Part shown: piece by piece, positions 1-9,192 of the stretch
Position numbering within the stretch: position 1 is the first letter of the stretch
Layout of the letters: each line of letters starts with the position of its first letter
Assembly (NCBI RefSeq): GCF_003217325.1
Contig: NZ_QJTI01000003.1
Coordinates: 124,001-188,000 of the forward strand
DNA from: Rhodopseudomonas faecalis
GTDB taxonomy: Bacteria > Pseudomonadota > Alphaproteobacteria > Rhizobiales > Xanthobacteraceae
DNA: 64,000 bases
Direction: 5' to 3'
Translations under genes and position numbers: made by a program
The notes under the pieces: generated by a model
Told to the model about the DNA's origin: nothing
Databases searched by the model: none
Seen by the model: the letters and a program-made list of their open reading frames with translations, nothing else

Positions 1-884
1 TCGAGGGCGAAGCGCTCGCCACCCTGGTGGTGAACCGTCTGCGCGGCGGCCTCAAGGTCGCGGCCGTCAAGGCGCCGGGCTTCGGTGATCGCCGCAAGGC
101 GATGATGGAAGACATCGCGATCCTGACCGGCGGCCAGCTGATCTCCGAAGACCTCGGCATGAAGCTCGAGAACGTCAACGTGAAGATGCTCGGCCGCGCC
201 AAGAAGGTGGTGATCGACAAGGAAAACACCACCATCGTCAACGGCGCCGGCAAGAAGGCCGACATCGAGGCGCGCGTCACCCAGATCAAGGCGCAGATCG
301 AGGAAACCTCCTCGGACTACGACCGTGAGAAGCTGCAGGAGCGTCTTGCCAAGCTCGCTGGCGGCGTCGCGGTGATCCGCGTCGGTGGCGCCACCGAAGT
401 CGAAGTGAAGGAAAAGAAGGACCGCGTCGAAGACGCGCTCAACGCCACCCGCGCCGCGGTGCAGGAAGGCATCGTTCCGGGCGGCGGCGTTGCGCTGCTG
501 CGCGCCAAGAAGGCGGTCGGCCGCATCAACAACGACAATGCCGACGTGCAGGCCGGCATCAACATCGTGCTGAAGGCGCTGGAAGCCCCGGTGCGCCAGA
601 TCGCCGACAACGCCGGTGTCGAAGGCTCGATCGTGGTCGGCAAGATCCTCGAGAGCAAGTCGGAGACCTTCGGTTTCGACGCGCAGAGCGAGGAGTATGT
701 CGAAATGCTCGCCAAGGGCATCGTCGATCCGGCCAAGGTGGTGCGCACCGCACTGCAGGACGCCGCCTCGGTGGCCTCGCTGCTGGTGACCACCGAAGCC
801 ATGGTCGCTGAGCTGCCGAAGGCCGACGCCCCGGCGATGCCGGCCGGCGGTGGCATGGGCGGTATGGGGGGCATGGGCTTCTAA
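1..884 (+). CDS. groEL: Chaperonin GroEL, C-terminal part (5' end outside window)
   Basis: This is the large Hsp60 chaperonin subunit, which folds proteins in the cytosol as a double ring with GroES. The reading frame is open from the first bases of the window, so the N-terminal half lies upstream. About 293 residues are visible: the rest of the apical domain ([22 protein letters not shown]), the returning intermediate and equatorial domains ([13 protein letters not shown]) and the Gly-Met-rich tail ending [11 protein letters not shown], which is typical of ring-forming GroEL. A strong terminator follows about 30 bases after the stop. groES would be expected upstream but cannot be seen. Identification is very secure; which groEL paralogue it is cannot be told. 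Confidence 0.98.
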   Translation, partial: EGEALATLVVNRLRGGLKVAAVKAPGFGDRRKAMMEDIAILTGGQLISEDLGMKLENVNVKMLGRAKKVVIDKENTTIVNGAGKKADIEARVTQIKAQIEETSSDYDREKLQERLAKLAGGVAVIRVGGATEVEVKEKKDRVEDALNATRAAVQEGIVPGGGVALLRAKKAVGRINNDNADVQAGINIVLKALEAPVRQIADNAGVEGSIVVGKILESKSETFGFDAQSEEYVEMLAKGIVDPAKVVRTALQDAASVASLLVTTEAMVAELPKADAPAMPAGGGMGGMGGMGF

Positions 885-911
885 GCCCTCCCCCTCCCCT
901 GACAATGTTGC

Positions 912-941
912 GAAGGCCGCCTCCGGGCGGCCTTCTTTTTT
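912..941 (+). terminator. Rho-independent terminator of groEL
   Basis: A perfect 10-bp stem (912-921 GAAGGCCGCC paired with 926-935 GGCGGCCTTC) with a 4-base loop is followed directly by six T residues. It lies 28 bases after the groEL stop codon. Confidence 0.93.
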
Positions 942-1040
942 GGCGTGAGGGCGCGGATTTGATAGGACACTGCGTTGCCGATTCAGGTGGTGCGTTCCAG
1001 CCACCGATCGATCCAGCCATTTGCCTCGCGAGGACCTCCG

Positions 1041-2237
1041 ATGCGCGCTCTGCTGTTCGGCCTGATCTGCCTGCTTCCCGCCACCTCGCCGCTGCTCGCA
1101 CAAGGCAAAACACCGCCGAAGGCTCCCGCGATCCCGGCCAGCGAAACCCGCTATTTCACCACCCTGGATGGGCTGCTGGAGGGCAATGCCGACATCATCC
1201 TGAAAGAGGTCCGGCAGGGCAAAAACGTGACCGGGGCGACGCTCGACGTCTGCTATCCCGCCGAAAAGGGCTCTGAGCGCAAGGACCGCTTCGTGGTCGA
1301 TCTCGCCGTCAGCGGCGCCACCATGAGCGGCTCGACCCAGACCCAGGTCGACAAGCTGCCGGTCGCGGTCAAGATGACCCGCAAGCCGACCGGAGACACC
1401 TTTGAGTTCAAAGGCGAGGTCACGATCGGCCGCACCACCACGCAGCTGGTCTCGACCGACAATTCCGACCAGTCGGAAAAGGAATTTCTGGAAAGCCATT
1501 CCGGCGACGACGTGATCGCAGCGGCGCCCAAGGATTTTACCGAGGTGTCGCCGGAAGCGGTCGCGGTGCGGGTCAAGCTCTATGCCGCGGTCGATTTCCT
1601 CAAGAGCCTGAAGGGCCAGAACCTCGCGGTGTCGTTCGCCAGCCTGAACCCGAATTGCGAAGCGCTGCGCGCCGGCCATCAGGTGATCAATATCGCGGTC
1701 GATCCCGATCATGCCGCCGCGCTGGTGGCGCGCGCCAAGAGCGCGCCGGGCGTGGTCAGCGCCGGCTGGACCAGCGGCATGGTCGATATGGAGCGCACCA
1801 TCCGCTTTGCCGCCGCCGAATGGCGCAGCGGCGACAAGGTCAACCGCGACAAGCTGGCGATGGCGGTCGCCGACGTGCTCAGCAAGACCCTGAACGCGAC
1901 GCTGGCGTCCTCGATCTGGAGCGACGACAGCGGCAAGCTGACACTGACCTTCAAGCGGCCGAGCCCGATCATGCCGGCGCTCGGCCTGACCGAGACCGTG
2001 GAGATCACCGCGCTGGCCTCGCCCGACCGTCCGGGCGCCACCGACCAGATGATGCTCTATGTCTCGACCCCGACCGTGACCACCGCCGACGAGGCCAATG
2101 GCGCCAAGCTCGGCCTGTCCGACGATTCCTCGCGCGAGGAAGAGACCGAGCCCAAGAGCGACAACAACTCGATCGACGCGCTCGCCAAGGAATTCAAGGC
2201 GCAGCGCTGGGACGCCGACAATTCGTCCTGGAAGTGA
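1041..2237 (+). CDS. Exported protein of unknown function (398 aa)
   Basis: I do not recognise the family. The start at 1041 is chosen because AGGA stands 7 bases before this ATG and translation from it gives a clear Sec signal peptide (MRALLFGLICLLPATSPLLAQG, cleavage near residue 21). The mature part is soluble-looking, with alternating beta-like segments, one Cys pair context (LDVCYPAEKG) and an acidic C-terminal stretch (DDSSREEETEPKSDNNS). It is therefore probably periplasmic. It stands alone between the groEL terminator and the CrtI-like gene on the same strand, with a 167-base gap to the latter. An earlier in-frame start at 975 would spoil the signal peptide and was rejected. Confidence 0.75.
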   Translation: MRALLFGLICLLPATSPLLAQGKTPPKAPAIPASETRYFTTLDGLLEGNADIILKEVRQGKNVTGATLDVCYPAEKGSERKDRFVVDLAVSGATMSGSTQTQVDKLPVAVKMTRKPTGDTFEFKGEVTIGRTTTQLVSTDNSDQSEKEFLESHSGDDVIAAAPKDFTEVSPEAVAVRVKLYAAVDFLKSLKGQNLAVSFASLNPNCEALRAGHQVINIAVDPDHAAALVARAKSAPGVVSAGWTSGMVDMERTIRFAAAEWRSGDKVNRDKLAMAVADVLSKTLNATLASSIWSDDSGKLTLTFKRPSPIMPALGLTETVEITALASPDRPGATDQMMLYVSTPTVTTADEANGAKLGLSDDSSREEETEPKSDNNSIDALAKEFKAQRWDADNSSWK

Positions 2238-2404
2238 CGCGGTGAGCCGCCATTGACGCACGCCATCCGGAAGCCGCCCCAGGCTCCTGGATGGCGTAGC
2301 TTCCGCGCGAGCAGCGGTGACACCCTCGGTATCGCCCGATTTGACACCCCGCGGCGAAGCCGCGATGAACGCCCCACAACAATTTCGGCAGGAAGTGACG
2401 ATCG

Positions 2405-3862
2405 ATGGCGCGCTATGACGCAGTGGTAATCGGCGCCGGGCTGGGTGGCCTGACCGCCGGGGCGATTTTGGCGCGCCAAGGCCGCAAGGTGCTGGTGATC
2501 GAGCGCGGCAATTCGGTCGGCGGCGCGGCGTCGAGCTACAAGGTCGGCGACCTGTTCGTGGAAGGCTCGCTGCAGCTGACCAGCGCCCCGCAGCATCCGC
2601 AGGACCCCAAGCATGACGTGCTGACCCGCGCTGGCGTGCTCGACATGGTGGAATGGGTGCCGTCCGGCGCGCTGTACCAGGTGCGCGGCGGCCCGCTCGG
2701 CCAGCCATTCGTGCTACCCGATGATTTTGCGCGCGCCCGCGCCGCGCTGATCGCGCGCTTCCCGCACGCTGAAGCCGGCATCACCACGCTGCTCGATGAA
2801 TTGCAGACCAGTGCCGCCGCGCCCGCGCTGCCGGCCGCTGGCGAACTGTCGCTGGCGCAGCGGCTTCAGCAATTGTTCGGCGACGACGAAGCGGTGAAAT
2901 GCGCGATCGCCGGCAATCTCTGCTACCTGCATGATGATCCGGCCAAACTGTCCTGGAACGCATTCGCTGCCGTGCAGGGCAGCTTTTTGCAGAGCGGCGG
3001 CCGCTTCGTGAAAGGCGGCTCGCAGCGGCTGTCGAGTGCGCTCGCCCGCGCCATCATGCGCGCTGGCGGCGAGGTGCAGCTGCGCCGCGTGGTCAGCGCC
3101 ATCACGCTCGATGGCAATGGTGCCGCGTGCGGCATCGTGCACACCGCGCGCGATGGCTCCGATCCGCAGCAGGTCGAAGCGGCATGCGTGATCGGCAGCG
3201 CCGCGCCGCCGGTGCTGGCTGGGCTGATGCCGGAGACCGCAGCCGCAACCCTGACCGAGAGCTATGCGGCATTGCCGCCCTCGATCTCACTGTTCGCGCT
3301 GACGCTCGGCCTGTCGCAGCCGCCGACGCAGTTCGGCGTCGATGCCTATTCCACCCATGTGCTGCCGAGCTGGATGACGCGGCTTGCGGACTACGCGCAG
3401 GGCACGCAGCTGATGGCCGGCGAGCCGGACGGACGGCTGCCACCGCTGGCGATCGTCGATTACGCCGCAATCGACTCCGGCGTGCCGACGCCGCCTTATG
3501 TGCTGTCGGTGGTCGGGCCCGACAGCCCGGCCAATTGGCAGGGCGTGCCGCCCGACGATTACCGCGCGCGGCGCAGCCGCTGGCAGCAGGCGATCGTCGC
3601 GGCGCTGGACGCCCTCTATCCGGGCCTTGCCGACGCGGTGACGCACAGCGCGTTCAACACTGCTTTGTCGGTGCAGCAATATCTCAACGCCCCGGGCGGC
3701 GCGGTCTATGGCTTTGCGCCGCTCACCGGCCAACCGGCGCGCTCGCCGCGGACCGTGGTGCCGGGGCTCTATCTGGCCTCGGCATTCGCCGGGCTCGGCG
3801 GCTATAGCGGCGTGGTGCAATCGGCCGGCGTGTGCGCCGACCTGATCCTCGGCGACAGCTGA
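2405..3862 (+). CDS. CrtI-like NAD(P)/FAD-dependent oxidoreductase (485 aa)
   Basis: This is a flavoprotein of the phytoene desaturase / carotenoid isomerase / amine oxidase superfamily. The N-terminus has the dinucleotide-binding fold (VVIGAGLGGLTAGAILARQG, residues about 7-26, then an acidic end VIERG and VGGAASSY). The C-terminus carries the second FAD signature (GLYLASAFAGLGGYSGVVQSAG). The length of 485 aa is typical of the family. AGGAAG lies 9 bases before the ATG. No carotenoid genes are adjacent, so the substrate cannot be inferred; the broader family also includes retinol saturase-like enzymes. An imperfect terminator hairpin follows the stop. Confidence 0.85.
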   Translation: MARYDAVVIGAGLGGLTAGAILARQGRKVLVIERGNSVGGAASSYKVGDLFVEGSLQLTSAPQHPQDPKHDVLTRAGVLDMVEWVPSGALYQVRGGPLGQPFVLPDDFARARAALIARFPHAEAGITTLLDELQTSAAAPALPAAGELSLAQRLQQLFGDDEAVKCAIAGNLCYLHDDPAKLSWNAFAAVQGSFLQSGGRFVKGGSQRLSSALARAIMRAGGEVQLRRVVSAITLDGNGAACGIVHTARDGSDPQQVEAACVIGSAAPPVLAGLMPETAAATLTESYAALPPSISLFALTLGLSQPPTQFGVDAYSTHVLPSWMTRLADYAQGTQLMAGEPDGRLPPLAIVDYAAIDSGVPTPPYVLSVVGPDSPANWQGVPPDDYRARRSRWQQAIVAALDALYPGLADAVTHSAFNTALSVQQYLNAPGGAVYGFAPLTGQPARSPRTVVPGLYLASAFAGLGGYSGVVQSAGVCADLILGDS

Positions 3863-3891
3863 TTACTTCCAGATCACCGTCCTGAAGAGGC

Positions 3892-3918
3892 CGACGCAGC
3901 GACCTGATCGCTGCGTCG
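3892..3918 (+). terminator. Hairpin after the CrtI-like gene
   Basis: A 10-bp perfect stem (CGACGCAGCG at 3892-3901 with CGCTGCGTCG at 3909-3918) lies 30 bases past the stop. No T-run follows, so termination would be weak or Rho-assisted. The rest of the 303-base gap 3863-4165 shows nothing else I can name; it must hold the promoter for the next gene. Confidence 0.5.
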
Positions 3919-4165
3919 CGACGCGCATCGCCGCGGGATGCAGCGACGCGCGGCATACGTGCGCGCCTTCGTCTGGCGCCGTCTGTCAATCGCTTAGCCC
4001 ATTTAGTTCCGCACGCAACGGCTCAACTTTCCGTCAGACGCAATTGGTAGTTGCTACACGGATTTGTTGTGACGGGTGCGCAAATCCGGTTATGGTCGGC
4101 GATCAAAAGGCAGCCATGCCAGACAAAAACAGCGCCGCGTAATGGGCGCTGCCAGGGAGGACGAA

Positions 4166-5746
4166 TTGATTTCCAGCCAGGCGCGACGACATACTATTTC
4201 CGAGCTGCTGCGGCGCACCGCGCGGCGCATGCCGGACAAGACCGCGGTGATCTGCGGCGAGCTGTCATGGAGCTATCGCCAGTTCGACGAGGTCTGTGAT
4301 CAGCTCTCGCGCGGCATCGGTTCGCTCGACGTCAAGCCCGGTGACCGCGTCGCGCTGCTGGCGCGCAACTCGCACGCCTTTGCTGCGATGCGCTACGCGG
4401 TGGCGCGCGCCGGCGCGGTGCTGGTGCCGATCAACTTCATGCTCAACGCCCAGGAGATCGGCTATATCCTGCGCCATTCCGGCGCGCGGGTGCTGTGCAC
4501 CGATAGCGGCATGGCGGACACCGCTCGCGCCGCCGCCAAGCTCGACACCAGCGTCGAGCATTTCGTCTGGCTGCCGAGCCTACGCGCTAGCGAGCCGGCG
4601 GATGGCATGATCACCTTCGACACGCTGCTGGCGCGCGGCGCTGCGGCGCCAGCGGCATCGGTCGAAATTCCGAACGATGCGCTCGCGCAAATCCTCTACA
4701 CCAGCGGCACCGAGTCGCTGCCGAAGGGCGCGATGCTGACCCATGACGCGGTGATCGCGCAATATGCCAGCTGCGTGGCGGCCTGCGAGTTCAAGCCGAC
4801 CGACATCATGGTGCACGCCATGCCGATGTTCCATTGCGCGCAGCTCGACGTGTTTGTCGGGCCAATGGTGCAGCTCGGCGCCACCAATATCATCATCGAC
4901 GCGCCGGTGCCGGAAACGGTGTTCGACCTGATCGAGCGCTATCAGGCGACCTCGTTCTTCGCGCCGCCGACGGTGTGGATCGCGCTGCTGCGCTCGCCGG
5001 CTTTCGATCCGGCGCGGCTGCGCTCGCTGAGCAAAGCCTATTACGGCGCATCGATCATGCCGGTTGCGGTGCTGATGGAAATGCAGGAACGGCTGCCGCA
5101 GGTGCGGTTCTGGAACCTGTATGGTCAGACCGAGATTGCGCCGACCGCGACCATTCTCGGCCCTGAGGATCAGATCCGCAAGGCTGGCTCGGCCGGCAAG
5201 CCGGTGCTCAATGTCGAAACCCGCGTGATCGACGAATTCGGCAATGACGTCGCGATCGGCGAAGTCGGCGAGATCGTGCATCGCTCGCCGCAACTGATGA
5301 TCGGTTACTTCCGCGATGAGGAACGCACCGCGCAAGCGTTTGAGGGCGGCTGGTTCCACAGCGGCGATCTCGGCGTGCTCGATGACGAGGGCTATCTCAC
5401 CGTGGTCGACCGCAAGAAGGACATGATCAAGTCCGGCGGCGAAAACGTCGCCAGCCGCGAGGTCGAAGAAGCGATCTATCTGCTCGATGGCGTGTCCGAA
5501 GTGGCGGTGATCGGCCTTGCCGATCCGCGCTGGATCGAAGCGGTGACGGCGATCATCGTGCCGCGCAGCGGCGTCACCCTCACCGAAGAGGAAGTGATCG
5601 CGCATTGCAAGAGCAAGCTCGCCGGCTTCAAATCGCCCAAGCGCGTGATCTTCGCCGAAGCGCTGCCGCGCAATCCAAGCGGCAAGATCTTGAAGCGCGA
5701 CCTGCGCCGGGTTTACGAGGCAACCGCCAGCCAGGCCGCGGAATAG
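4166..5746 (+). CDS. AMP-dependent acyl-CoA synthetase (526 aa)
   Basis: This is an ANL-superfamily enzyme that adenylates a carboxylic acid and transfers it to CoA. All core motifs are visible: the P-loop variant LYTSGTESLPKGAML (the usual TTG is TES here), YYGASIMP, LYGQTEIAPT, the hinge region GWFHSGDLGVLDDEGYLTV followed by VDRKKDMIKSGGEN, and the C-terminal catalytic lysine in NPSGKILKRDLR. The substrate (fatty, aromatic or other acid) is unresolved. I chose a TTG start at 4166 because a full GGAGG sits 5 bases upstream; an in-frame ATG at 4142 is the alternative (8 residues longer) but lacks such a site. An amino-acid-type binding protein gene follows downstream. Confidence 0.88.
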   Translation: MISSQARRHTISELLRRTARRMPDKTAVICGELSWSYRQFDEVCDQLSRGIGSLDVKPGDRVALLARNSHAFAAMRYAVARAGAVLVPINFMLNAQEIGYILRHSGARVLCTDSGMADTARAAAKLDTSVEHFVWLPSLRASEPADGMITFDTLLARGAAAPAASVEIPNDALAQILYTSGTESLPKGAMLTHDAVIAQYASCVAACEFKPTDIMVHAMPMFHCAQLDVFVGPMVQLGATNIIIDAPVPETVFDLIERYQATSFFAPPTVWIALLRSPAFDPARLRSLSKAYYGASIMPVAVLMEMQERLPQVRFWNLYGQTEIAPTATILGPEDQIRKAGSAGKPVLNVETRVIDEFGNDVAIGEVGEIVHRSPQLMIGYFRDEERTAQAFEGGWFHSGDLGVLDDEGYLTVVDRKKDMIKSGGENVASREVEEAIYLLDGVSEVAVIGLADPRWIEAVTAIIVPRSGVTLTEEEVIAHCKSKLAGFKSPKRVIFAEALPRNPSGKILKRDLRRVYEATASQAAE

Positions 5747-5799
5747 CTTTTCGCGCCGGGAAAAAAACTGCGCAACGCTCAGCCCACATCAGCCTCGGC

Positions 5800-5832
5800 C
5801 GTGGCGGTTCTGATCTGATCAGAACCGCCACG
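5800..5832 (+). terminator. Perfect long palindrome, probable transcription stop after the acyl-CoA synthetase
   Basis: Two 16-base arms (5800-5815 and 5817-5832, CGTGGCGGTTCTGATC and its exact complement) surround a single T. The hairpin stands 54 bases after the acyl-CoA synthetase stop and 148 bases before the next start. There is no T-run behind it. It may act as a terminator or mRNA-stabilising hairpin, or in DNA form as a large operator. Confidence 0.55.
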
Positions 5833-5980
5833 ATTGCTGCAAACAGCCGAGCGGACCGACACGGCTCAATCAGGGAGGGATGGCCGGCGACCACCGGCAC
5901 GGACGGCGCCGCCGCATATGACATCGCGCCTGCGCCGATTGCATTTCAAAAAATGAAAAACAGCAATCTCGGAGGAAACG

Positions 5981-7195
5981 ATGTTCTTTGCGAAAGCCGC
6001 GACCGCGGCCGCGCTGTGCGTTGCTATCACTTTCGGGGGCAGCGCCAGCGCGCAAACCGGCAGCGCCGTCAAGATCGGGCTGCTCGGTGATTTCTCTTCG
6101 GTCTATTCCGACATTGGCGGTATGGGCAATGTCGAAGCGGTGAAGATGGCGATCGAGGACATGGGCGGCACCATGTTCGGCCGGCCGATCGAATTCATCC
6201 ACGCCGATGTCCAGAACAAAGCCGACATCGCCGCCTCGCTGGCGCGGCGCTGGTACGAGAACGAGGGCGTCGACATGATCATCGATCTGCCGACCTCAGC
6301 AACCGCGCTCGCTGCGATGGAAATGTCGAAGCGCTTTGAGAAGATCATGATCGTCACCGACGCGGCGTCGTCGGACATCACCGGCAAGTCGTGCTCGCCC
6401 TACACCGCGCATTGGACCTACGACACCTATTCTAACGCCCACACGGTCGGCAGCGCGATCGTCAAGAATGGCGGCGATACCTGGTTCTTCATCACCGCCG
6501 ACTATCTGTTCGGCCACTCGATCGAGCGCGACACTGGCGAGGTGGTGAAGGCGGCGGGCGGCAAGGTGCTGGGCAGCGCCCGTCACCCGCTCAACAACGC
6601 CGACTTCTCGTCCTATCTGCTGCAGGCGCAATCATCGAAAGCCAAGATCGTCGGCATGGCCAATGGCGGCGGCGACACCATCAACACTATCAAGCAGGCC
6701 ACCGAATTCGGCCTCGTCGCCGGTGGCCAGAAGCTGGCCGGCATCGTGATGTTCATTTCCGATATTCACAGCCTTGGGCTGAAGATGGCCAAGGGGCTGA
6801 TCGTCACCGAAGCCTATTATTGGGACCTCAACGATCGCACCCGCGCCTTTGGCAATCGGTTCTTCGAGCGCATGAAGCGGATGCCGACCATGAACCAGGC
6901 CGCGACCTACAGCGCCGCGCTGCATTACCTGAAAGCGGCGAAAGCCGCCGGCAGCAAGGACACGGCGCCGGTGCTGGCCAAGATGCGCGAGACGCCGGTG
7001 CGCGATGCTTTCACCGACAACGGCTATCTGCGCGAAGACGGCCGCATGGTGCACAGCATGTTCCTGTTCGAGGTCAAGAAGCCCGAAGAGTCGAAAGCGC
7101 CCTGGGATTACTACAAGCTGCTGGCCGAAGTGCCGGGCGAGCAGGCGTTCCGGCCGCTCAAGGACGGCAACTGCCCGCTGATCAAGACCAACTGA
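5981..7195 (+). CDS. Branched-chain amino acid-type ABC transporter substrate-binding protein (404 aa)
   Basis: This is a periplasmic binding protein of the LivK / Leu-Ile-Val-binding family. The N-terminal signal peptide (MFFAKAATAAALCVAITFGGSASAQ) ends in a normal AxA cleavage site near residue 24, and the mature protein begins with VKIGLLGDFSSVYSDIGG, the usual opening of the type I fold. GGAGG lies 7 bases before the ATG. No permease or ATPase gene is adjacent, so it must serve a transporter encoded elsewhere. Its position after an acyl-CoA synthetase suggests, without proof, that it binds an organic or aromatic acid that the synthetase activates. Such orphan binding proteins are frequent in Rhodopseudomonas. 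Confidence 0.88.
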   Translation: MFFAKAATAAALCVAITFGGSASAQTGSAVKIGLLGDFSSVYSDIGGMGNVEAVKMAIEDMGGTMFGRPIEFIHADVQNKADIAASLARRWYENEGVDMIIDLPTSATALAAMEMSKRFEKIMIVTDAASSDITGKSCSPYTAHWTYDTYSNAHTVGSAIVKNGGDTWFFITADYLFGHSIERDTGEVVKAAGGKVLGSARHPLNNADFSSYLLQAQSSKAKIVGMANGGGDTINTIKQATEFGLVAGGQKLAGIVMFISDIHSLGLKMAKGLIVTEAYYWDLNDRTRAFGNRFFERMKRMPTMNQAATYSAALHYLKAAKAAGSKDTAPVLAKMRETPVRDAFTDNGYLREDGRMVHSMFLFEVKKPEESKAPWDYYKLLAEVPGEQAFRPLKDGNCPLIKTN

Positions 7196-7220
7196 TAGCA
7201 ACGACCTATTATGCCAACGA

Positions 7221-7335
7221 CGATTGATACCAAGCACTCAGCACGTCATGGCCGGGCCTCGTCCCGGCCATCCACGACTATCATCTTGAACCACTATTAA
7301 GACGTGGATGCCCGCGACAAAGCGCGGGCATGACG
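7221..7335. repeat. Palindromic intergenic repeat, family A (full copy)
   Basis: About 115 bp made of two palindromic halves joined by a short spacer: CGTCATGGCCGGGCCTCGTC...CCGGCCATCCACG and GACGTGGATGCCCGCG...GCGGGCATGACG. The outer edge carries CGATTGATACC, which appears in reverse orientation at the edge of the copies at 14651 and 47980. The copy lies between two convergent genes. Confidence 0.85.
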
Positions 7336-7423
7336 TGTCGATGGTAGGAACCGCTGGTTTAACTCCCGATGCCCGCACTGGCCACGGGCATCGGCGTCTT
7401 GGAGGCTGTGCAAGATTTGCACT

Positions 7424-8155
7424 TCAGGCCAAGGTCTTGGCCGCGGCCACCAACTTCAGAAAATTATCATTCAAACGCCTGGCCGCTTGCGCAAAGGCCG
7501 GCAGCCGCGCCGCGGTGTCGTCGGTGAGCTTCGCGGCGCGCTGCGGCCCGAGCGCGGCATCGAGCGAGGCGGCATAGGCCGGCAGCTCGCGCCATTGCGG
7601 TACGGTCTCCGCGGTGATCTCGACATGGTACTGCACGCCATAGGCGTGGCGCCCGACCCGCATCGCCTGCACCGCGCAGGCTTCATTGCCAGCCAGCACC
7701 ACGGTATCGGGCGGCAAGTGCTGCACCTCGCAACTATGCCACTGAAAGGTCTCGACCGGATTGGCAAAGCCGGCAAATAGCGGATCAGCCAGCCCGTCGG
7801 CACTGAGCGTGACCGTGCCGAGCCCGACCTCCGGAGTGCGGCCGAGCCCAACCGTGCCGCCGAGCGCCGCCGCGAGCAGCTGATGGCCAAGGCAAATGCC
7901 GAGATAAGGCCGCTGCAGTTCGGTGACGAAGCGTCGAATTGCCGCTTTTTCCGGCACCAGCCAGGGATACTCGGCCTCCTGCCAGACATCCATCGGCCCG
8001 CCCATCACCACCAGTGCCTGGTAATTGCTCAGTTCCGGGATCGGCTCGCCTTCATCGAGTTCGACGGCATCCCACTCAATGCCGGCCTCGCGCCAGAATT
8101 CGCGGAAAATGCCCGGATGCTCGATCGCGACATGCTGAAAGACCAGAAACCGCAT
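7424..8155 (-). CDS. Class I glutamine amidotransferase (GMP synthase-like, 243 aa)
   Basis: This is a free-standing triad-type glutamine amidotransferase domain of the YfeJ / GuaA-N type. The nucleophile Cys is in GICLGHQLLAAALGG, the oxyanion segment is VVMGGPMDVWQ, and the catalytic His-Glu pair is in VQYHVEIT. The length fits a stand-alone domain and there is no synthetase domain. AAAGGG precedes the ATG at 8155. Members of this family have been linked to metabolism of gamma-glutamyl compounds or to detoxification, but the substrate here is unknown. It is divergent from draT and probably unrelated to it. Confidence 0.85.
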   Translation of the reverse strand: MRFLVFQHVAIEHPGIFREFWREAGIEWDAVELDEGEPIPELSNYQALVVMGGPMDVWQEAEYPWLVPEKAAIRRFVTELQRPYLGICLGHQLLAAALGGTVGLGRTPEVGLGTVTLSADGLADPLFAGFANPVETFQWHSCEVQHLPPDTVVLAGNEACAVQAMRVGRHAYGVQYHVEITAETVPQWRELPAYAASLDAALGPQRAAKLTDDTAARLPAFAQAARRLNDNFLKLVAAAKTLA

Positions 8156-8325
8156 AGTGCCCTTTCCTCATCCTGTGCCGCAGCCGGCGTGCCCCGTTCA
8201 TGCAAGGAGCCTGCCGACTAACGGCTAGGCCGCGCCGCCCGCTCCGGCTCTTGACGGCGGCGCCCTTTGCCCGCCATCGATGGAGCGCGAAAGGCCGCCG
8301 GCGACGGCGCACCCTGGATGTTGCC

Positions 8326-9159
8326 ATGAAACCGTTCGCGACGCCCGAGGCCGCACCGACCGCGATCGGCCACTCGACCAATCTGGTCGGGGTGCCGATG
8401 GATTTTCTGGCGCATGCCGGCTTCAACGACCAGCCGGTGCCGCTGCATATCTCCGGCGTGCGCGAGATGAATCCGGCGCTGTTCGAGATGCTGTCTTTGG
8501 CCGCCGACCTTGCCGAAGCCGGCGAAGCGTTCACCTGCTACATGATGGCGATGTTCGGCATCGATCCCGAACAGCGCGAGGAAGGCCGGGGCAACGGCCA
8601 GCGCCGCTATCGGTCGTCGTTCCTGCGCCTGATCAAAGGCTGGGGCTATGACAGCAACGGCCCGGAAGGCGCGGTGCTGAAAGGCTGGGTGGAAAGCCGG
8701 TTCGGCATCTTCCCGACCTTTCACAAGGCGCCGATCCGGCAGATCTCCAGCCGCACCTGGACCACCTATGTGGAAGAGAAGATGTCGAGCCGCTTCCACA
8801 ACAACGCGATCTACGTGCAGCTCGATCTGCTATACGAGTTCTGCCAATGGGCGTTCGGCCGGTTCGTGGCGCCCGGCGCCAGTCACCTGACCTTGTATCG
8901 CGGCGTCAATTCGTTCGAGGAACATCAGATCATCGAGCGGATCGACAAGCATAACGTGCTGCTGCGCCTCAACAACCTCACCTCGTTTTCGTCGGACCGC
9001 GATATCGCCGGCTGCTTTGGCGACACCATCCTCACCGCGAAGATTCCGGTTCCAAAAGTGGCGTTCTTCAACACGCTGCTGGCCACCCACCCGCTCAAGG
9101 GCGAAAGCGAATATCTGGTGATCGGTGGCGAATGCCGCGTCCATGCCAGCTATTTTTAG
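8326..9159 (+). CDS. draT: NAD(+)-dinitrogenase-reductase ADP-D-ribosyltransferase DraT (277 aa)
   Basis: DraT transfers ADP-ribose from NAD to an arginine of nitrogenase iron protein (NifH), switching nitrogen fixation off in response to ammonium or darkness. The N-terminal block GHSTNLVGVPMDFLAHAGFN followed by PLHISGVREMNPALFEML matches DraT as I know it from Rhodospirillum. The length of 277 aa is nearly identical to the family norm. The ATG at 8326 is chosen by this match; the Shine-Dalgarno sequence is poor. draG starts 33 bases downstream, so the two are very likely one transcript. No nif genes lie in the window. I found no convincing sigma-54 promoter in the 170 bases upstream. Confidence 0.95.
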   Translation: MKPFATPEAAPTAIGHSTNLVGVPMDFLAHAGFNDQPVPLHISGVREMNPALFEMLSLAADLAEAGEAFTCYMMAMFGIDPEQREEGRGNGQRRYRSSFLRLIKGWGYDSNGPEGAVLKGWVESRFGIFPTFHKAPIRQISSRTWTTYVEEKMSSRFHNNAIYVQLDLLYEFCQWAFGRFVAPGASHLTLYRGVNSFEEHQIIERIDKHNVLLRLNNLTSFSSDRDIAGCFGDTILTAKIPVPKVAFFNTLLATHPLKGESEYLVIGGECRVHASYF

Positions 9160-9192
9160 CCGAGCTGTTGCTGACATGACCGGAGCCGCGCG

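Noticed and set aside
4580-5605. Long minus-strand frame opposite the acyl-CoA synthetase gene
   Set aside because: Shadow frame without domain motifs.
8156-8325. Sigma-54/NifA promoter before draT
   Set aside because: No TGGCAC-N5-TTGC-like match was found, only loose resemblance.
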